Of a stretch of 64,000 bases of DNA, positions 35,602-45,405 are shown piece by piece (position 1 is the first letter of the stretch; every line of letters starts with the position of its first letter). This DNA comes from Deltaproteobacteria bacterium. Lineage in GTDB: Bacteria > Desulfobacterota > Binatia > Binatales > Binataceae. The translations under genes were made by a program, and so were the position numbers. Location: the NCBI GenBank assembly GCA_021831785.1, contig JAKBMB010000027.1, forward strand, positions 1 through 64,000, in the 5' to 3' direction. The notes beneath the pieces are model-generated. The model was not told where the DNA came from and ran no database searches. It was given only the letters and a program-made list of their open reading frames with translations.

Positions 35602-36738
35602 TCAAGCGTTCTGCCAGCGTTGAATGATCATTCGATACGCCTCGAAGGCCTGCTCGATCTTCGAGACGTGGCAATATTCGTCGGTCTGATGCGCCATCTC
35701 GATTTCGCCGGGGCCGAGGATGACCGTTGGCACGCCGCCGTAAGCAGGTGTTAGCGCGCCGGCGTCGGTGAAATAAGGTGCCAGGGCGGGCTCCGGCCGT
35801 CGGCCGAGCAAGGACTCCATGATTTCGCAGATTTCTTGGACCCAAGGATGACCGGGGTCGGTTCCGACGCCGGCCATATCGAGCGTAGTTTCCAGCTCGT
35901 CCAGCTCGGGGGCAAGGTAGTCAGCCAGCTTGCTCCGCAGTTGCGCATGGTCCATGCCAAGCGGAATGCGGATATCGATTCCGACCTCGGCAAAGTCGGG
36001 CACCGAGTTCACGTTAAGCCCGCCCGACACCGTGCCGACGTTGAGCGTCGGGCTGCCCATCGCCGGGTGTGCCGGCGCGTCAAAGCCGTAGCGCTCCAGC
36101 TTAGCAATGACCCGCGCCGCTTTGTACACCGCGTTGACACCTTCGTGGGGAATCGAGGCGTGAGCGGTGCGCCCTCGCGTGCGCGCCTTGAGCCACAAGG
36201 CGCCTTTGTGGCCGGCCAAGGGACGATTCCCGGTCGGCTCGGCGACCACTATCGCGCCCGCCTCGCCCAGGGCGGCGGCGCCGAGCGCCGCCACCTGAAA
36301 GGCGCCGGCGGAGCCAGTTTCTTCGCCCGCGGTGATCACCATGACCACGCCGGGGCCTCGCTCGAGGTCCTTGCCCATCTCGAGCGCCGCGGCGACGAAG
36401 GCCGCGACGCCGCTTTTGGTGTCGCTCGAGCCGCGTCCGAAGAGCTTGCCGCCGCTCATCTCGGCGCCGAACGGTTCCACCTTCCAAGGCCGCGCGCCCA
36501 GCGGCACCACGTCGACGTGGCCGGTGAAGCAAAGCGGCTTTTTCCCACGGCGGCCCGCGAGCCGGGCGATAAGTGTCGTCCGCGAATCGGCAAATTCATG
36601 GTAGGCGACGGAAAAACCCGCGGCTTGTAGAAGACCGCCGAGGTAATGATTACACTCGCGCTCGTTGCCGGGCGGATTGACGGTATTGAAACGGACAAGA
36701 CGGCGGGTAAGCTCGACCGCGTTAGATGCCGGGTTCAT
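35602..36738 (-). CDS. M20 zinc peptidase/deacylase, ArgE/DapE-like
   Basis: 378 residues from ATG 36738. Metal ligands are visible in CFTGHVDVVPLG, GRGSSDTKSGVAAF and TAGEETGSAG, and a final His in GPGEIEMAHQTDEY, the ArgE/DapE/CPG2 pattern. The dimerisation domain lies in the middle (GRTAHASIPHEGVNAVYKA). Substrate not determined; an N-acyl amino acid is likely. Its ATG overlaps the stop of malonyl-CoA decarboxylase (ATGA), so both are cotranscribed. A malonyl-group or N-acyl removal role is suggested only by position. Confidence 0.85.
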   Translation of the reverse strand: MNPASNAVELTRRLVRFNTVNPPGNERECNHYLGGLLQAAGFSVAYHEFADSRTTLIARLAGRRGKKPLCFTGHVDVVPLGARPWKVEPFGAEMSGGKLFGRGSSDTKSGVAAFVAAALEMGKDLERGPGVVMVITAGEETGSAGAFQVAALGAAALGEAGAIVVAEPTGNRPLAGHKGALWLKARTRGRTAHASIPHEGVNAVYKAARVIAKLERYGFDAPAHPAMGSPTLNVGTVSGGLNVNSVPDFAEVGIDIRIPLGMDHAQLRSKLADYLAPELDELETTLDMAGVGTDPGHPWVQEICEIMESLLGRRPEPALAPYFTDAGALTPAYGGVPTVILGPGEIEMAHQTDEYCHVSKIEQAFEAYRMIIQRWQNA

Positions 36739-38174
36739 GGTTTCGCCTCCGCGCGGGCGCCGCTCTGCGGTTTCGCCTGCCACAGCGGCGCTATTTCCTC
36801 GAACTCGCGCTCAAGCCTGGGGGACATCGCAATTTCGCCGCCGCGCACGAAGCGTTCGTGGTTGTGCTCCAATTCCCCAGGCAGGTAGCGGTAGTTTGCC
36901 ATCACGCCGAACGATCGGCTTAGACCATACGGGCGCAGGTTGGCAAACGGGTTGATGCGCTCGAGCCGAGCGCCGTTGGCCAGATGAAAATGCGCGACCT
37001 GGTCGAGAGCCGTGCCGTCGCGCTTGAGCCGCGTGAGATAGACCAGCGCCAGGCGTGAGAGCGGGGCCGCCAGCACCCGGCGATGCTCAAGCGGGCGCTC
37101 AAGCAACCGGCGCAGCGCGTCCACCGCGTCGCCGCTTCTCGCGCGCCGGGTGAGCACGCCGGCGTAGTCCCGCAGCAGCCGAGCGAGCCTTTCCCGCGTA
37201 AATTGCTTGGCCCCGGTATTCGCGTCGTCGGCGCGCAGCGCCGGCGCGAAATCCGGCAGCGGCGAGAGCGTGATATAGCGCCTGATGCCTGCAAACTCGG
37301 CGCTCAGTTCTTCCATGACCTGCTTGATCAGAAAGCTGCCGAACGAGATCCCGCGCAGTCCCTTAAGGCAGTTATTAATCGAGTAAAAGACCGCGGTGTC
37401 GGCCGCGGCCGGGTCCGCCACCGGGGCGTCGAGATCGAGCAAAGGCTCAAGCGCGGTGACCGGCCCACGCGTGAGCGCGACTTCAACGAAGATTAGCGGC
37501 TCCTCGGGCAAGGCGGGATGAAAAAAGCCAAAGCAACGGCGGTCGCCGGCCAGACGCCGGCGCAGGTCGGGCCAACCGTTGATCTCGTGTACCGATTCGT
37601 ACTGGATGAGCTTTTCCAAAACTTCCGCGCAAGTGTGCCAGTCGATGCGTTCTAAGCGCAAAAAGCCGCGGTTGAACCAGGAGCCGAGCAGATGCTTCAG
37701 GTCGAAGTCTACGCCCGCGAGATCGGACCGGGATGGGAGCAGCCCCAATAGATGCGCGCGCATCGCAACCAGCGTCCGCGTGCCGCCGGGAGCGAAATTG
37801 ATGCGCCGAAACAGCTCCTGGCGCGGCGCCTCAACCGTCGCGGACAGAGCGATGAACACATCAGGATTGGGCGATTCGTGGTACCTGCGGGCCGCCCGCT
37901 CGATCGCAGCCGGATCCGGGTCAAACTCGCGCGCCAGCAGATCGAAAAGCGCGTCTCGTGAAGCGGCGTCCATGGAATGGTAGGCCGCAATCACGTCGCG
38001 GGCCAGCGCCACCCCAGAAGCCTCGCCCCGCTCGGAAAGCAGAAAGCGGCAGAGCGCACGGGTGCGCTCAACCGGCGATGGGCGGCCTCGCCAGTTGAGC
38101 GCGCCGCGTCCGTCCTGGCTCAAGGAATGGGCAGGATATGCGGGCTTAGGGCGCGCAACCTTAAGATGTCGCAC
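36735..38174 (-). CDS. Malonyl-CoA decarboxylase
   Basis: 479 residues, GTG start at 38174. The N-terminal helical domain and the GNAT-like catalytic domain are recognisable: HLLGSWFNRGFLRLERIDW, FGFFHPALPEEPLIFVEVALT, AVFYSINNCLKGLRGISFGS, RYITLSPLPDFA, and near the end HLANGARLERINPFANL and YGLSRSFGVMANYRYLPGELEHN-type sequence with catalytic Ser and His. It converts malonyl-CoA to acetyl-CoA and CO2. Malonyl-CoA synthetase is divergent next door, forming a malonate-use pair. Confidence 0.94.
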   Translation of the reverse strand: MRHLKVARPKPAYPAHSLSQDGRGALNWRGRPSPVERTRALCRFLLSERGEASGVALARDVIAAYHSMDAASRDALFDLLAREFDPDPAAIERAARRYHESPNPDVFIALSATVEAPRQELFRRINFAPGGTRTLVAMRAHLLGLLPSRSDLAGVDFDLKHLLGSWFNRGFLRLERIDWHTCAEVLEKLIQYESVHEINGWPDLRRRLAGDRRCFGFFHPALPEEPLIFVEVALTRGPVTALEPLLDLDAPVADPAAADTAVFYSINNCLKGLRGISFGSFLIKQVMEELSAEFAGIRRYITLSPLPDFAPALRADDANTGAKQFTRERLARLLRDYAGVLTRRARSGDAVDALRRLLERPLEHRRVLAAPLSRLALVYLTRLKRDGTALDQVAHFHLANGARLERINPFANLRPYGLSRSFGVMANYRYLPGELEHNHERFVRGGEIAMSPRLEREFEEIAPLWQAKPQSGARAEAKP

Positions 38175-38375
38175 GAGCGCGCTCGTCCCGGCCCCGCCTG
38201 CCGGCTGGCAAAATGTGAGTCGTTTGGCGCATCGAGATGCTCTTAAAACGCGTATCGGCTTAGCTGATCGGCGCTCTCCGCTTGTGCCGCCAACTTGATA
38301 TTAGTTTAGGATATTGGCTGTCGAGTCTAAAGCCGAACCGAGTTCTGGGTTGGCCGAAGGCGCGGACGAGGGTCA

Positions 38376-39890
38376 ATGTACGCGAACCTTTACACTTTGT
38401 TCGCCGGCCGCTTCCCGACCGATATGTCGAAAATCGCCATCGAAACCGGCGACGGGCGGCGCTACACTTACGGCGAGCTTGACCAATATAGCGCACGCCT
38501 TGCCGGCCATTTTCGGCGCCTGGGGCTGATGCCCGGCGAGCGGGTCGCCGTTTCGGTCGAGAACTCGCCGCAGGCGCTGTTTGCGTATCTCGGCTGCCTG
38601 CGCGCGGGGCTCATCTACTTACCGCTTAACACCGCTTATCAACGCAGCGAGTTGACCTACTTCATCAAGGATGCCGAGCCGCGGGCAATCGTATGCCGGC
38701 CCGAAGCGGCGGCAATCGCGCGCGAGATCGCGCCGGCGGCGTTGGTCGAGACGCTGGATGCACGCGGCGAAGGCTCGCTGGTGGAGGCGTCGCGCGGATT
38801 GCCGGCGGACTTCAGCCCGGTCGGGCGCGGTCCCGATGACAGCACGGCAATTCTGTATACTTCCGGGACGACCGGCAAGCCTAAGGGAGTGATGCTCAGC
38901 ACGCGCAATCTGGCCGTTAACGCGATGGCCTTGACCGACGCCTGGGGAATGAACGGTGATGACGTATTGCTGCATATGCTGCCGCTTTTTCACGCCCATG
39001 GTCTCTTCGTGGCCGCTCACTGCGCGCTGCTCAGCGCGTCGAAGATGTGGCTGACGGCGCGCTTCGAGGCCGGCGCGGCGCTAAAGCTTCTACCGTGCTC
39101 GACCGTCTTTATGGGCGTCCCCACGCACTATGGGCGCTTGCTGGCCGATACCGGGTTAAACCGAGAGCTCTGCCGCGACATGCGGCTTTTCACCTGCGGC
39201 TCGGCGCCTCTGCCGGTAGAGACGTTTCACAGGTTTGAGCAGCGCACGGGCAATTTTATTTTGGAACGCTACGGCATGACCGAGACTCTCATCACGACCT
39301 CGAACCCGCTCAATGGGCCGCGCATCGCCGGCAGCGTCGGGCCCGCTCTGCCCGGCGTCTCGGTGCGCGTGGTCGATGAACACGGCCGGCCGGCGCCGAC
39401 CGGCACCAACGGACAGGTGCAGGTCAAGGGCGACAACGTTTTCCACGGCTACTGGAAGCAGCCGAACAAAATCGCGCGGGACTTCACCGGCGACGGCTTC
39501 TTCAACACCGGCGACATCGGCCGCCTGGAGCACAGCGGCTACTTGTTTCTGGTCGGGCGCGCCAAAGACTTGATCATCAGCGGCGGGTATAACGTTTACC
39601 CTAAGGAGCTTGAGTTGGTCATCGATCGCATCGAGGGAGTCGCGGAATCCGCGGTTTTCGGCGTGCCTCATCCCGACTTCGGCGAGGCGGTTGTGGCTGC
39701 GGTAGTGCGCAGCGGCAGGGCCGAATGTCCGGCGGCGCCCGAGATCATCGAGCGGCTCAAGGGCGAAGTGGCAAACTACAAGGTACCCAAACGGGTCGTG
39801 TTCATTGACGCGCTGCCGCGCAACGCGATGGGGAAAGTGCAGAAAGGTCTGCTCTCCAGGCATTACGACGCCTTGTTCGGCGGCACGTAG
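38376..39890 (+). CDS. matB: Malonyl-CoA synthetase (MatB-type acyl-CoA ligase)
   Basis: 504 residues of the acyl-adenylate family: P-loop ILYTSGTTGKPKGVMLSTRN, HMLPLFHAHGL, ERYGMTET, GFFNTGDIGRLE and the terminal Lys region (PRNAMGKVQKGLL). The length and the divergent malonyl-CoA decarboxylase make MatB the best call: malonate + ATP + CoA to malonyl-CoA. In MatB enzymes an Arg in the pocket selects the second carboxylate, which I cannot place with certainty. It lies 201 bases from the decarboxylase, with a shared control region. Confidence 0.88.
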   Translation: MYANLYTLFAGRFPTDMSKIAIETGDGRRYTYGELDQYSARLAGHFRRLGLMPGERVAVSVENSPQALFAYLGCLRAGLIYLPLNTAYQRSELTYFIKDAEPRAIVCRPEAAAIAREIAPAALVETLDARGEGSLVEASRGLPADFSPVGRGPDDSTAILYTSGTTGKPKGVMLSTRNLAVNAMALTDAWGMNGDDVLLHMLPLFHAHGLFVAAHCALLSASKMWLTARFEAGAALKLLPCSTVFMGVPTHYGRLLADTGLNRELCRDMRLFTCGSAPLPVETFHRFEQRTGNFILERYGMTETLITTSNPLNGPRIAGSVGPALPGVSVRVVDEHGRPAPTGTNGQVQVKGDNVFHGYWKQPNKIARDFTGDGFFNTGDIGRLEHSGYLFLVGRAKDLIISGGYNVYPKELELVIDRIEGVAESAVFGVPHPDFGEAVVAAVVRSGRAECPAAPEIIERLKGEVANYKVPKRVVFIDALPRNAMGKVQKGLLSRHYDALFGGT

Positions 39891-39934
39891 GGAGCTTCGC
39901 CTAGTTGGTTACGGCCGCTCTGCCGCCTCGCGTT

Positions 39935-40108
39935 ATGTGCCGAGCCGAAAAGGGCTGCGCGAGCGCGGCTATAGTCCGCGAGACTCTCTGCCTGGTATCG
40001 CGCGAACACATCGAGGACGATCGCCGCCGGCCGCGAGCCGCCATCCTTGAGGGGGCGCAAGTCAAGCTTGACGAAGCGGCCGGGCGCTGCCCCATGAGCG
40101 GTCTTTAG
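39935..40108 (+). CDS. Possible small unknown protein (57 residues)
   Basis: An ATG frame giving MCRAEKGCASAAIVRETLCL and then a charged stretch (REHIEDDRRRPRAAILEGAQ) ending GRCPMSGL. Codon use looks like the neighbours, but there is no recognised family and no clear ribosome site. It fills part of the 314-base gap between matB and the ABC importer genes. Could be chance. Confidence 0.3.
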   Translation: MCRAEKGCASAAIVRETLCLVSREHIEDDRRRPRAAILEGAQVKLDEAAGRCPMSGL

Positions 40109-40204
40109 GCTAATTTTTGGCGGGGCGCTGCGGGCGACTCGGCCGCCAATGAGCGCCTGCACGGGCGTCGCGCGGCGGACTCGCGGACGTGGGAGGAACA
40201 CATC

Positions 40205-41566
40205 GTGGCCGACATCACCACTAAGGGGCGGCGCTTGGCGATCGGACGACGCCGTTTTTTGCGCATGGCAGGCGCGGCCGGAGCGTTGAGCATTGCGCCC
40301 TCGGCGCTTGCGGGCGACCTCTGGGCGCAGCAGAAGAGCTACCCGGCGCTCAGCACCTTTCCCGCCGGAGTGGCCGGCGAGACGGCTTTCGTCGGCGTCA
40401 CCGTGCCGCTCACCGGACCCTATTCATCGGAGGGCAGGGATCAGCAATACGGCAACGAGCTTGCGCTCGAGCATCTGAACCGCGGCGGCGGCCTGGTGAA
40501 CAAGATCAAGACGCTTTCAGGCCGCGGCGTACTCGGCAAGCGCCTAATCTACAAAATCGCCGATTCGCAGACCCAGCCCAACACCGCGGTCGAAGCGCAA
40601 ACCCGCTTCATCCACCAGAACCAGGCGATTCTCATGACCGGAGGCCTGAGCAGCGCGGTCTCGGTGGCCCTGGAGAAGTTGGCGCAAAGGGAGTTTGTCG
40701 TGTACATGATTGGCGGCAGCGGCTCGAACGACACCACCGGCAAGGACTGTCAGCGCTATGCCTTTCGGTCGCAGCCTTCCGCCTATATGGCGGCAAAAGC
40801 GCTGGCGCCGGTGGTGGTCAAAGCGCTGGGGAGCAAACGAAAGGCGGTATATCTGGTTCCCGATTACACTTACGGCCACACCGTGTATGAGTCGACCAGC
40901 GAGTTCACCGGAAAGCTGGGCTGGACCGCTGTCGGCAAGCAGGTGGTGGCGGTCGGCACGACGGACTTCAGCCCCTACCTGGTCAACATCGCCAACAGCG
41001 GCGCCGACGTGTTCGTCAACATCACCTTCGGACTCGACGCGGTCGCCTCGTCAAAGCAGGCCAAGGAGTTCGGCGTCCTCGACAAGATGAAAATGGTGGT
41101 GCCGAACATTTCGCCCTTCCAAGCCACGCAGGTGGGCGCCGAGATAATGCAAGGCGTGTACGGCACCTTGGACTTCTGGTGGACGCTCGCCGAGCGCAAC
41201 GAGATGGCGCGCATCTTCGTTGACACGTTCGCGGCCAAGTATCACTATAGGCCGCGCTGGACGGCGCATATCGCGTACACCCAGATGCTGGTCTGGGCAG
41301 ACGCGGTCGAGCGCGCCGCCACCTTCTATCCGCCGGCCGTTATCAAGACGCTCGAGGACGGACACAAGCTGGAGATGCCGCTCGGGACGGTTTACTACCG
41401 GGCCTGCGATCACCAGCAGGTGCGCGCCGTGCCGGTCGTGGTGGGTAAGAAGCCGAGCGCGATGCGCAATTCCGAGGATTTCTTCGGCCTGGTCGCAATG
41501 GTACCGGGAGCATCGGTCCTGCCGCCGTGCGACTTATTCGGATGCAAACTCGGCCCCTATGTCTGA
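40205..41566 (+). CDS. ABC importer substrate-binding protein (branched-chain/amide type), Tat-exported
   Basis: 453 residues. The N-terminus has a twin-arginine signal (GRRRFLRMAGAAGALSIAPSALA). The body is a type I periplasmic-binding fold: FVGVTVPLTGPYSSEGRDQQYG, AIADSQTQPNTAVEAQTRFI-like segment, GGLSSAVSVALEKLA, YLVPDYTYGHTVYESTSEF and MVVPNISPFQAT. It should bind an amino acid, amide, nitrile or aromatic acid in the periplasm and hand it to the permease pair downstream. The nitrilase at the operon end hints at a nitrile or amide. Confidence 0.85.
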   Translation: MADITTKGRRLAIGRRRFLRMAGAAGALSIAPSALAGDLWAQQKSYPALSTFPAGVAGETAFVGVTVPLTGPYSSEGRDQQYGNELALEHLNRGGGLVNKIKTLSGRGVLGKRLIYKIADSQTQPNTAVEAQTRFIHQNQAILMTGGLSSAVSVALEKLAQREFVVYMIGGSGSNDTTGKDCQRYAFRSQPSAYMAAKALAPVVVKALGSKRKAVYLVPDYTYGHTVYESTSEFTGKLGWTAVGKQVVAVGTTDFSPYLVNIANSGADVFVNITFGLDAVASSKQAKEFGVLDKMKMVVPNISPFQATQVGAEIMQGVYGTLDFWWTLAERNEMARIFVDTFAAKYHYRPRWTAHIAYTQMLVWADAVERAATFYPPAVIKTLEDGHKLEMPLGTVYYRACDHQQVRAVPVVVGKKPSAMRNSEDFFGLVAMVPGASVLPPCDLFGCKLGPYV

Positions 41567-41773
41567 CTGCATGTTGGGGGATTCGCGGCAGCGAAGGCTC
41601 GGGCCGGCCGGTGTCAGACGGCGTGTCCTGGGGCGCCCGCGGCAAAGTAGCGAAATCTTCCTTGCGCAAGCTGCCGAACGGCGCGCGCCTTGGCGGCGCG
41701 TCGCAGAGCGCCGCGCCCCGGCTTGGGAACCGCGGCGCTGTCCCCGCGGCCCGGTCTCGCGGCAGGCCGCGCG

Positions 41774-42658
41774 ATGGCGGTCATGATTAGCTGGCCGCTC
41801 CTCTTCTCTCAACTATTCAACGGGCTCGCGCTCGGCGCGCTTCTCGCGCTGACCAGCGCCGGTCTCACGATAATATACGGCGCGTTGGGCGTGGTGAACT
41901 TCGCCCACGGTGCGTTCTTTATGGTCGGCGCGTACGCCGGCTATCTGGCTTTCGCCTACACCGATTCATTCGTCTTGGCGATGGCCGTCGGGGCGCTGTT
42001 CGCGGCCGGGGTTGGGATTCTGCTCGAACGGAGCCTCATCCGTTTTTATTACGCGCGCCCGCCGGAAGACCAGATTCTGCTCACCTTTGGCCTGGCCATC
42101 GTCCTGGTCGAGTTGGTGCGCGCCGTCTTCGGCAGTTTGAGCAGGCGTGTTGCGGTTCCGGCGTGGGGCGCCGGGGTGGTGAACCTGGGCTTCATGATCT
42201 ATCCGCGCTACCGGCTGGAAGCGCTCAGCATCGTCGCGCTCACGCTGTCCGTCCTCGGCCTGTTGCTGTACCGCACGCGCCAAGGGTTCATCGTGCGCGC
42301 GGGAATCGAAGACTCTCTTATGGTGAGCATGCTCGGGATCAACGTGGCCCGAATCTTCCTTCTGGTTTTCGCGCTGGGCGCCATGGCCGCCGGCTTCGCC
42401 GGGATCGTGGACGCCCCCATCGTGACCGTGAATCCCGACATGGGACAGGACCTGCTGGTGCGCGCGTTCGTGGTAATCGTGATCGGCGGCGTCGGCTCGT
42501 TCGGCGGCGCCGTTCTGGGCGGACTGATCGCCGGGGAAATATTAAGCCTCACCGCGATGATCAACCCCGCTTACTCGGACGTGATGCTTTATGCGGCGAT
42601 GGCCGCGGTATTGATTCTTCGGCCCCAGGGCTTAATGGGGGCCGAGGGCCGCAGATGA
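41774..42658 (+). CDS. LivH-type ABC permease
   Basis: 294 residues from ATG 41774 (MISWPLLFSQLFNGLALGAL); in-frame codons upstream overlap non-coding sequence and are Arg-rich. About eight helices; GLTIIYGALGVVNFAHGAFFM and LGALAAGFAGIVDAP-type motifs, with GGVGSFGGAVLGGLIAGEI near the C-terminus, are typical of branched-chain amino acid permeases LivH. It forms the membrane channel with the LivM half of the next gene, whose ATG overlaps the stop. Confidence 0.92.
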   Translation: MAVMISWPLLFSQLFNGLALGALLALTSAGLTIIYGALGVVNFAHGAFFMVGAYAGYLAFAYTDSFVLAMAVGALFAAGVGILLERSLIRFYYARPPEDQILLTFGLAIVLVELVRAVFGSLSRRVAVPAWGAGVVNLGFMIYPRYRLEALSIVALTLSVLGLLLYRTRQGFIVRAGIEDSLMVSMLGINVARIFLLVFALGAMAAGFAGIVDAPIVTVNPDMGQDLLVRAFVVIVIGGVGSFGGAVLGGLIAGEILSLTAMINPAYSDVMLYAAMAAVLILRPQGLMGAEGRR

Positions 42659-44679
42659 ATCGGGCGCGGGGCGACGGCGGCCTGACGCAAAGCGGCGCGG
42701 AGCAGACCGGCCGGCCGGTCCGCGGAAGATGGAGAAGGCGCGCCGGCGGCGAGACCCTTAAGCGGGTCTGGCCTGAGGCGGGAATGCTGGTTGGGCTCGC
42801 GGCTGCGCCCTTGATTGCGCCGCATCTCGGCATCACGCTCGACATGGCGTGCCGGATGCTTATCTGGGGCATCTTCGGCTTGGGTTTCGATATTTTGTTC
42901 GGGTACACCGGCTTGCTCTCGTTCGGTCAGAGCGCTTTTTTCGGCACCGGCGGCTTCGTCGCCGCCTGGCTGCTGGTCTCGCATGCGATCAGCAATTCGC
43001 TTCTGGCCCTGGCGCTTGGAGTCGTCGCGGCCGCGCTGCTCGGACTCGTGATCGGTTTTGTGTCGCTGCGCACAGTGGGGATTTATTTCGCCATGATCAC
43101 GGTGGCCTTCGGGCAGATGCTCTATTTTCTGGAAAATTCGCCCCTGTCGCGCTGGACCGGCGGCGAAAACGGTTTGCCGGGGGTCCCCAAGCCGGAGGTC
43201 TCGCTGGGCATGCTGTCGATTGCCGTCGCCTCCGGCCGCGCCACGTACTATTTCGTCGCGGCGTTTTTTTTCGCCGGGTTTTGGCTGGCGCGACGTATCA
43301 TTCAATCCCCGTTCGGCGCAGTGCTCTGCGCCATTCGAGACAACACCGCTCGAGCCGCGGCGCTGGGCCACGCGGTGAACGGCTATCGTCTGGCGGCTTT
43401 CGTGGCGGCGGCCGCCTACGGGGGCTTGGCCGGCGGTCTTTTAGGTTACTTGCAGGGCTACATGCCGCCCGACGCGTTCAGCCTCGACACTTCGGGCCGG
43501 CTCGTGATCCAGAGCGTTATCGGCGGCGCCGGAACCCTCGTCGGTCCGCTGCTCGGCGCGAGCATCTGGATCTACCTGCGCGAAGTGCTGCAAGAGGTTC
43601 CGGGGATCGGCAACCTGTGGAAGCTGATCCTGGGAGTCGCCTTCGTCGCGTTGGTCACGCTTTTTCGCCGAGGGGTCTGTGGGGAATTAAGAGCGCTGAT
43701 GCGCCGCGAGGCCGGCGCGGCGCGTGGACCGGATGAGCAGGCGTTGGCCTTGAGCGCACGAAGCGTGCGGCCACGCCCTGGGCACAGCATGCTAATGACA
43801 CCGGCCGACCAGGCGACGGCAGCAGTGCGACAGGCGGCCGCGGTGGAGCGGGCAACGGCGGCCGCAACCTCGGCCGCGCCAGCAGCAGGCCGCTACGAAC
43901 CTGAGCGCGGGCGGCCGCCGGCAATAGAAGCGCGCGGCTTGACCAAGCGCTATGGCGGCGTGCGCGCGATCGATAATGTCTCGCTGGCGGTCGCCCACGG
44001 CGAGCTGAGAGCGCTGATCGGACCCAACGGCGCGGGCAAGACCACGCTGCTTAGAATGCTCGCCGGCGAGGTCCGTCCGAGCGCCGGCAACGTATACCTG
44101 CGCGGCGAACGAATTACCGGAATGACGACCACCGCCATTTGCCATCGCGGGCTTAGCAAAACCAACCAGATCAATCAGTTGTTCCCGCAGCTCTCGGTCT
44201 ACGAAAACCTGGTAATCCCGGTGCTGGCGCGCAAGCGCGGGCGGTTTAAGCTTGACCTGCTGCGCGACGTCCAGCGCGTCGGCGGGCTGCCCGAGGACAT
44301 CGAGCCGATTCTCGCCGCGGTCGGCCTTGGCGAGCGCGCGCGGCTGCCGGTGAGCGCCCTTTCTTACGGCGACAAGCGGCGTCTCGAACTCGGCCTTGCG
44401 CTTGCGACCGCTCCCCAGGTCCTGCTGCTCGACGAGCCGTTGGCCGGCTTGAGCCCGGCCGAGCGTCGCCGCGCGGTCGAGATGCTGCGAGGCTTGCGCC
44501 AGGGATGCACGATGATCATCGTCGAGCACGACATGGACGCGGTGTTCGCGCTCGCTGACAGCATCAGCGTGCTGCACGACGGCCGGATGCTCGCGCAAGG
44601 GACCCCCGATTCCATTCAACGCGACCCGATGGTGCAGCAAGCGTATCTGGGAGGCGCGGGCGGCGATGAGTCTGCTTGA
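42655..44679 (+). CDS. Fused LivM permease and LivG ATPase
   Basis: 674 residues in one chain. Residues about 35-345 are a LivM-type permease (FGYTGLLSFGQSAFFGTG, SVIGGAGTLVGPLLGA). A 70-residue Ala/Arg-rich linker follows. From about 430 is a LivG ATPase with Walker A GPNGAGKTTLLRML, the Q-loop, a YGDKRRLELGLALA signature (a degenerate LSGGQ) and Walker B VLLLDEPLAGLSP. Usually these are two genes. ATG 42655 overlaps the livH stop (ATGA). The open frame extending before it to 42163 overlaps livH in another frame and is not coding. Confidence 0.88.
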   Translation: MNRARGDGGLTQSGAEQTGRPVRGRWRRRAGGETLKRVWPEAGMLVGLAAAPLIAPHLGITLDMACRMLIWGIFGLGFDILFGYTGLLSFGQSAFFGTGGFVAAWLLVSHAISNSLLALALGVVAAALLGLVIGFVSLRTVGIYFAMITVAFGQMLYFLENSPLSRWTGGENGLPGVPKPEVSLGMLSIAVASGRATYYFVAAFFFAGFWLARRIIQSPFGAVLCAIRDNTARAAALGHAVNGYRLAAFVAAAAYGGLAGGLLGYLQGYMPPDAFSLDTSGRLVIQSVIGGAGTLVGPLLGASIWIYLREVLQEVPGIGNLWKLILGVAFVALVTLFRRGVCGELRALMRREAGAARGPDEQALALSARSVRPRPGHSMLMTPADQATAAVRQAAAVERATAAATSAAPAAGRYEPERGRPPAIEARGLTKRYGGVRAIDNVSLAVAHGELRALIGPNGAGKTTLLRMLAGEVRPSAGNVYLRGERITGMTTTAICHRGLSKTNQINQLFPQLSVYENLVIPVLARKRGRFKLDLLRDVQRVGGLPEDIEPILAAVGLGERARLPVSALSYGDKRRLELGLALATAPQVLLLDEPLAGLSPAERRRAVEMLRGLRQGCTMIIVEHDMDAVFALADSISVLHDGRMLAQGTPDSIQRDPMVQQAYLGGAGGDESA

Positions 44680-45364
44680 GGTCGATCGGATTAACGCCTA
44701 CTATGGCGACTCCCACATTCTGTTCGACGTCTCGTTGCGCGTCGAGGCGCGCGAGACCTTGGCGCTGCTCGGGCGCAACGGCGCCGGCAAAAGCACCACG
44801 CTCAAGTCGATTATGGGCGTACTCGCCCCGCGCTCGGGCAGGGTCTTGTTGGATGGACAGCCGATACACGGGCTTCGCCCGTTCGAGGTTGCCCGTCTCG
44901 GCGTGCAGCTAGTGCCTGAGGACCGGCGAATTTTCGCCGGCCTCAGCGTCGAGGAAAACCTCGAATTGGCCGCGTTGACGGCGCCCCATGCGCTGGACCC
45001 GGCGCAAATTTTCACGCATTTCCCACAACTCGGACAGCGGCGCAAAAACCGCGGCCGCGACCTTTCCGGCGGGGAGCAGCAGATGCTTGCCGTGGCGCGC
45101 GCGCTGGTGCGCGACCCCAAGCTGATTTTGCTGGACGAGCCGTTCGAGGGGCTCGCGCCGGTGCTCGTCCAGGAGTTGGTGCGCGCGATTCGGCGCTTGG
45201 CCGAACAGGGGCGGACCATCGCCATCGTCGAGCAGAACGTGACCGCAACATTGAGTCTTGCCCAGCGCTGCTATATCCTGAGCAACGGCCACGTGGTGCA
45301 CGAGGGGGCAGCGCGCGAGCTGCGAAAGTCCCCGGAGATTATGGGCCGCTACTTAGGTCTTTGA
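44666..45364 (+). CDS. LivF-type ABC ATPase
   Basis: 232 residues. Walker A GRNGAGKSTTLKS, signature LSGGEQQMLAVARAL, Walker B LILLDEPFEGLAP, and a Q-loop with VPEDRRIF typical of LivF. Pairs with the fused LivG domain to power the importer. Start overlaps the previous gene by 14 bases. Size and motifs leave little doubt. Confidence 0.94.
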   Translation: MSLLEVDRINAYYGDSHILFDVSLRVEARETLALLGRNGAGKSTTLKSIMGVLAPRSGRVLLDGQPIHGLRPFEVARLGVQLVPEDRRIFAGLSVEENLELAALTAPHALDPAQIFTHFPQLGQRRKNRGRDLSGGEQQMLAVARALVRDPKLILLDEPFEGLAPVLVQELVRAIRRLAEQGRTIAIVEQNVTATLSLAQRCYILSNGHVVHEGAARELRKSPEIMGRYLGL

Positions 45365-45405
45365 AGGATCCCCGGGCACGGCTGCTGGGCAAGGAGGCGG
45401 CTGCA

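Noticed and set aside
42163-42654. N-terminal 164-codon extension of the fused LivM-LivG gene
   Set aside because: It overlaps livH in another frame and is Arg/Gly-rich; ATG 42655 overlaps the livH stop as usual for such operons.
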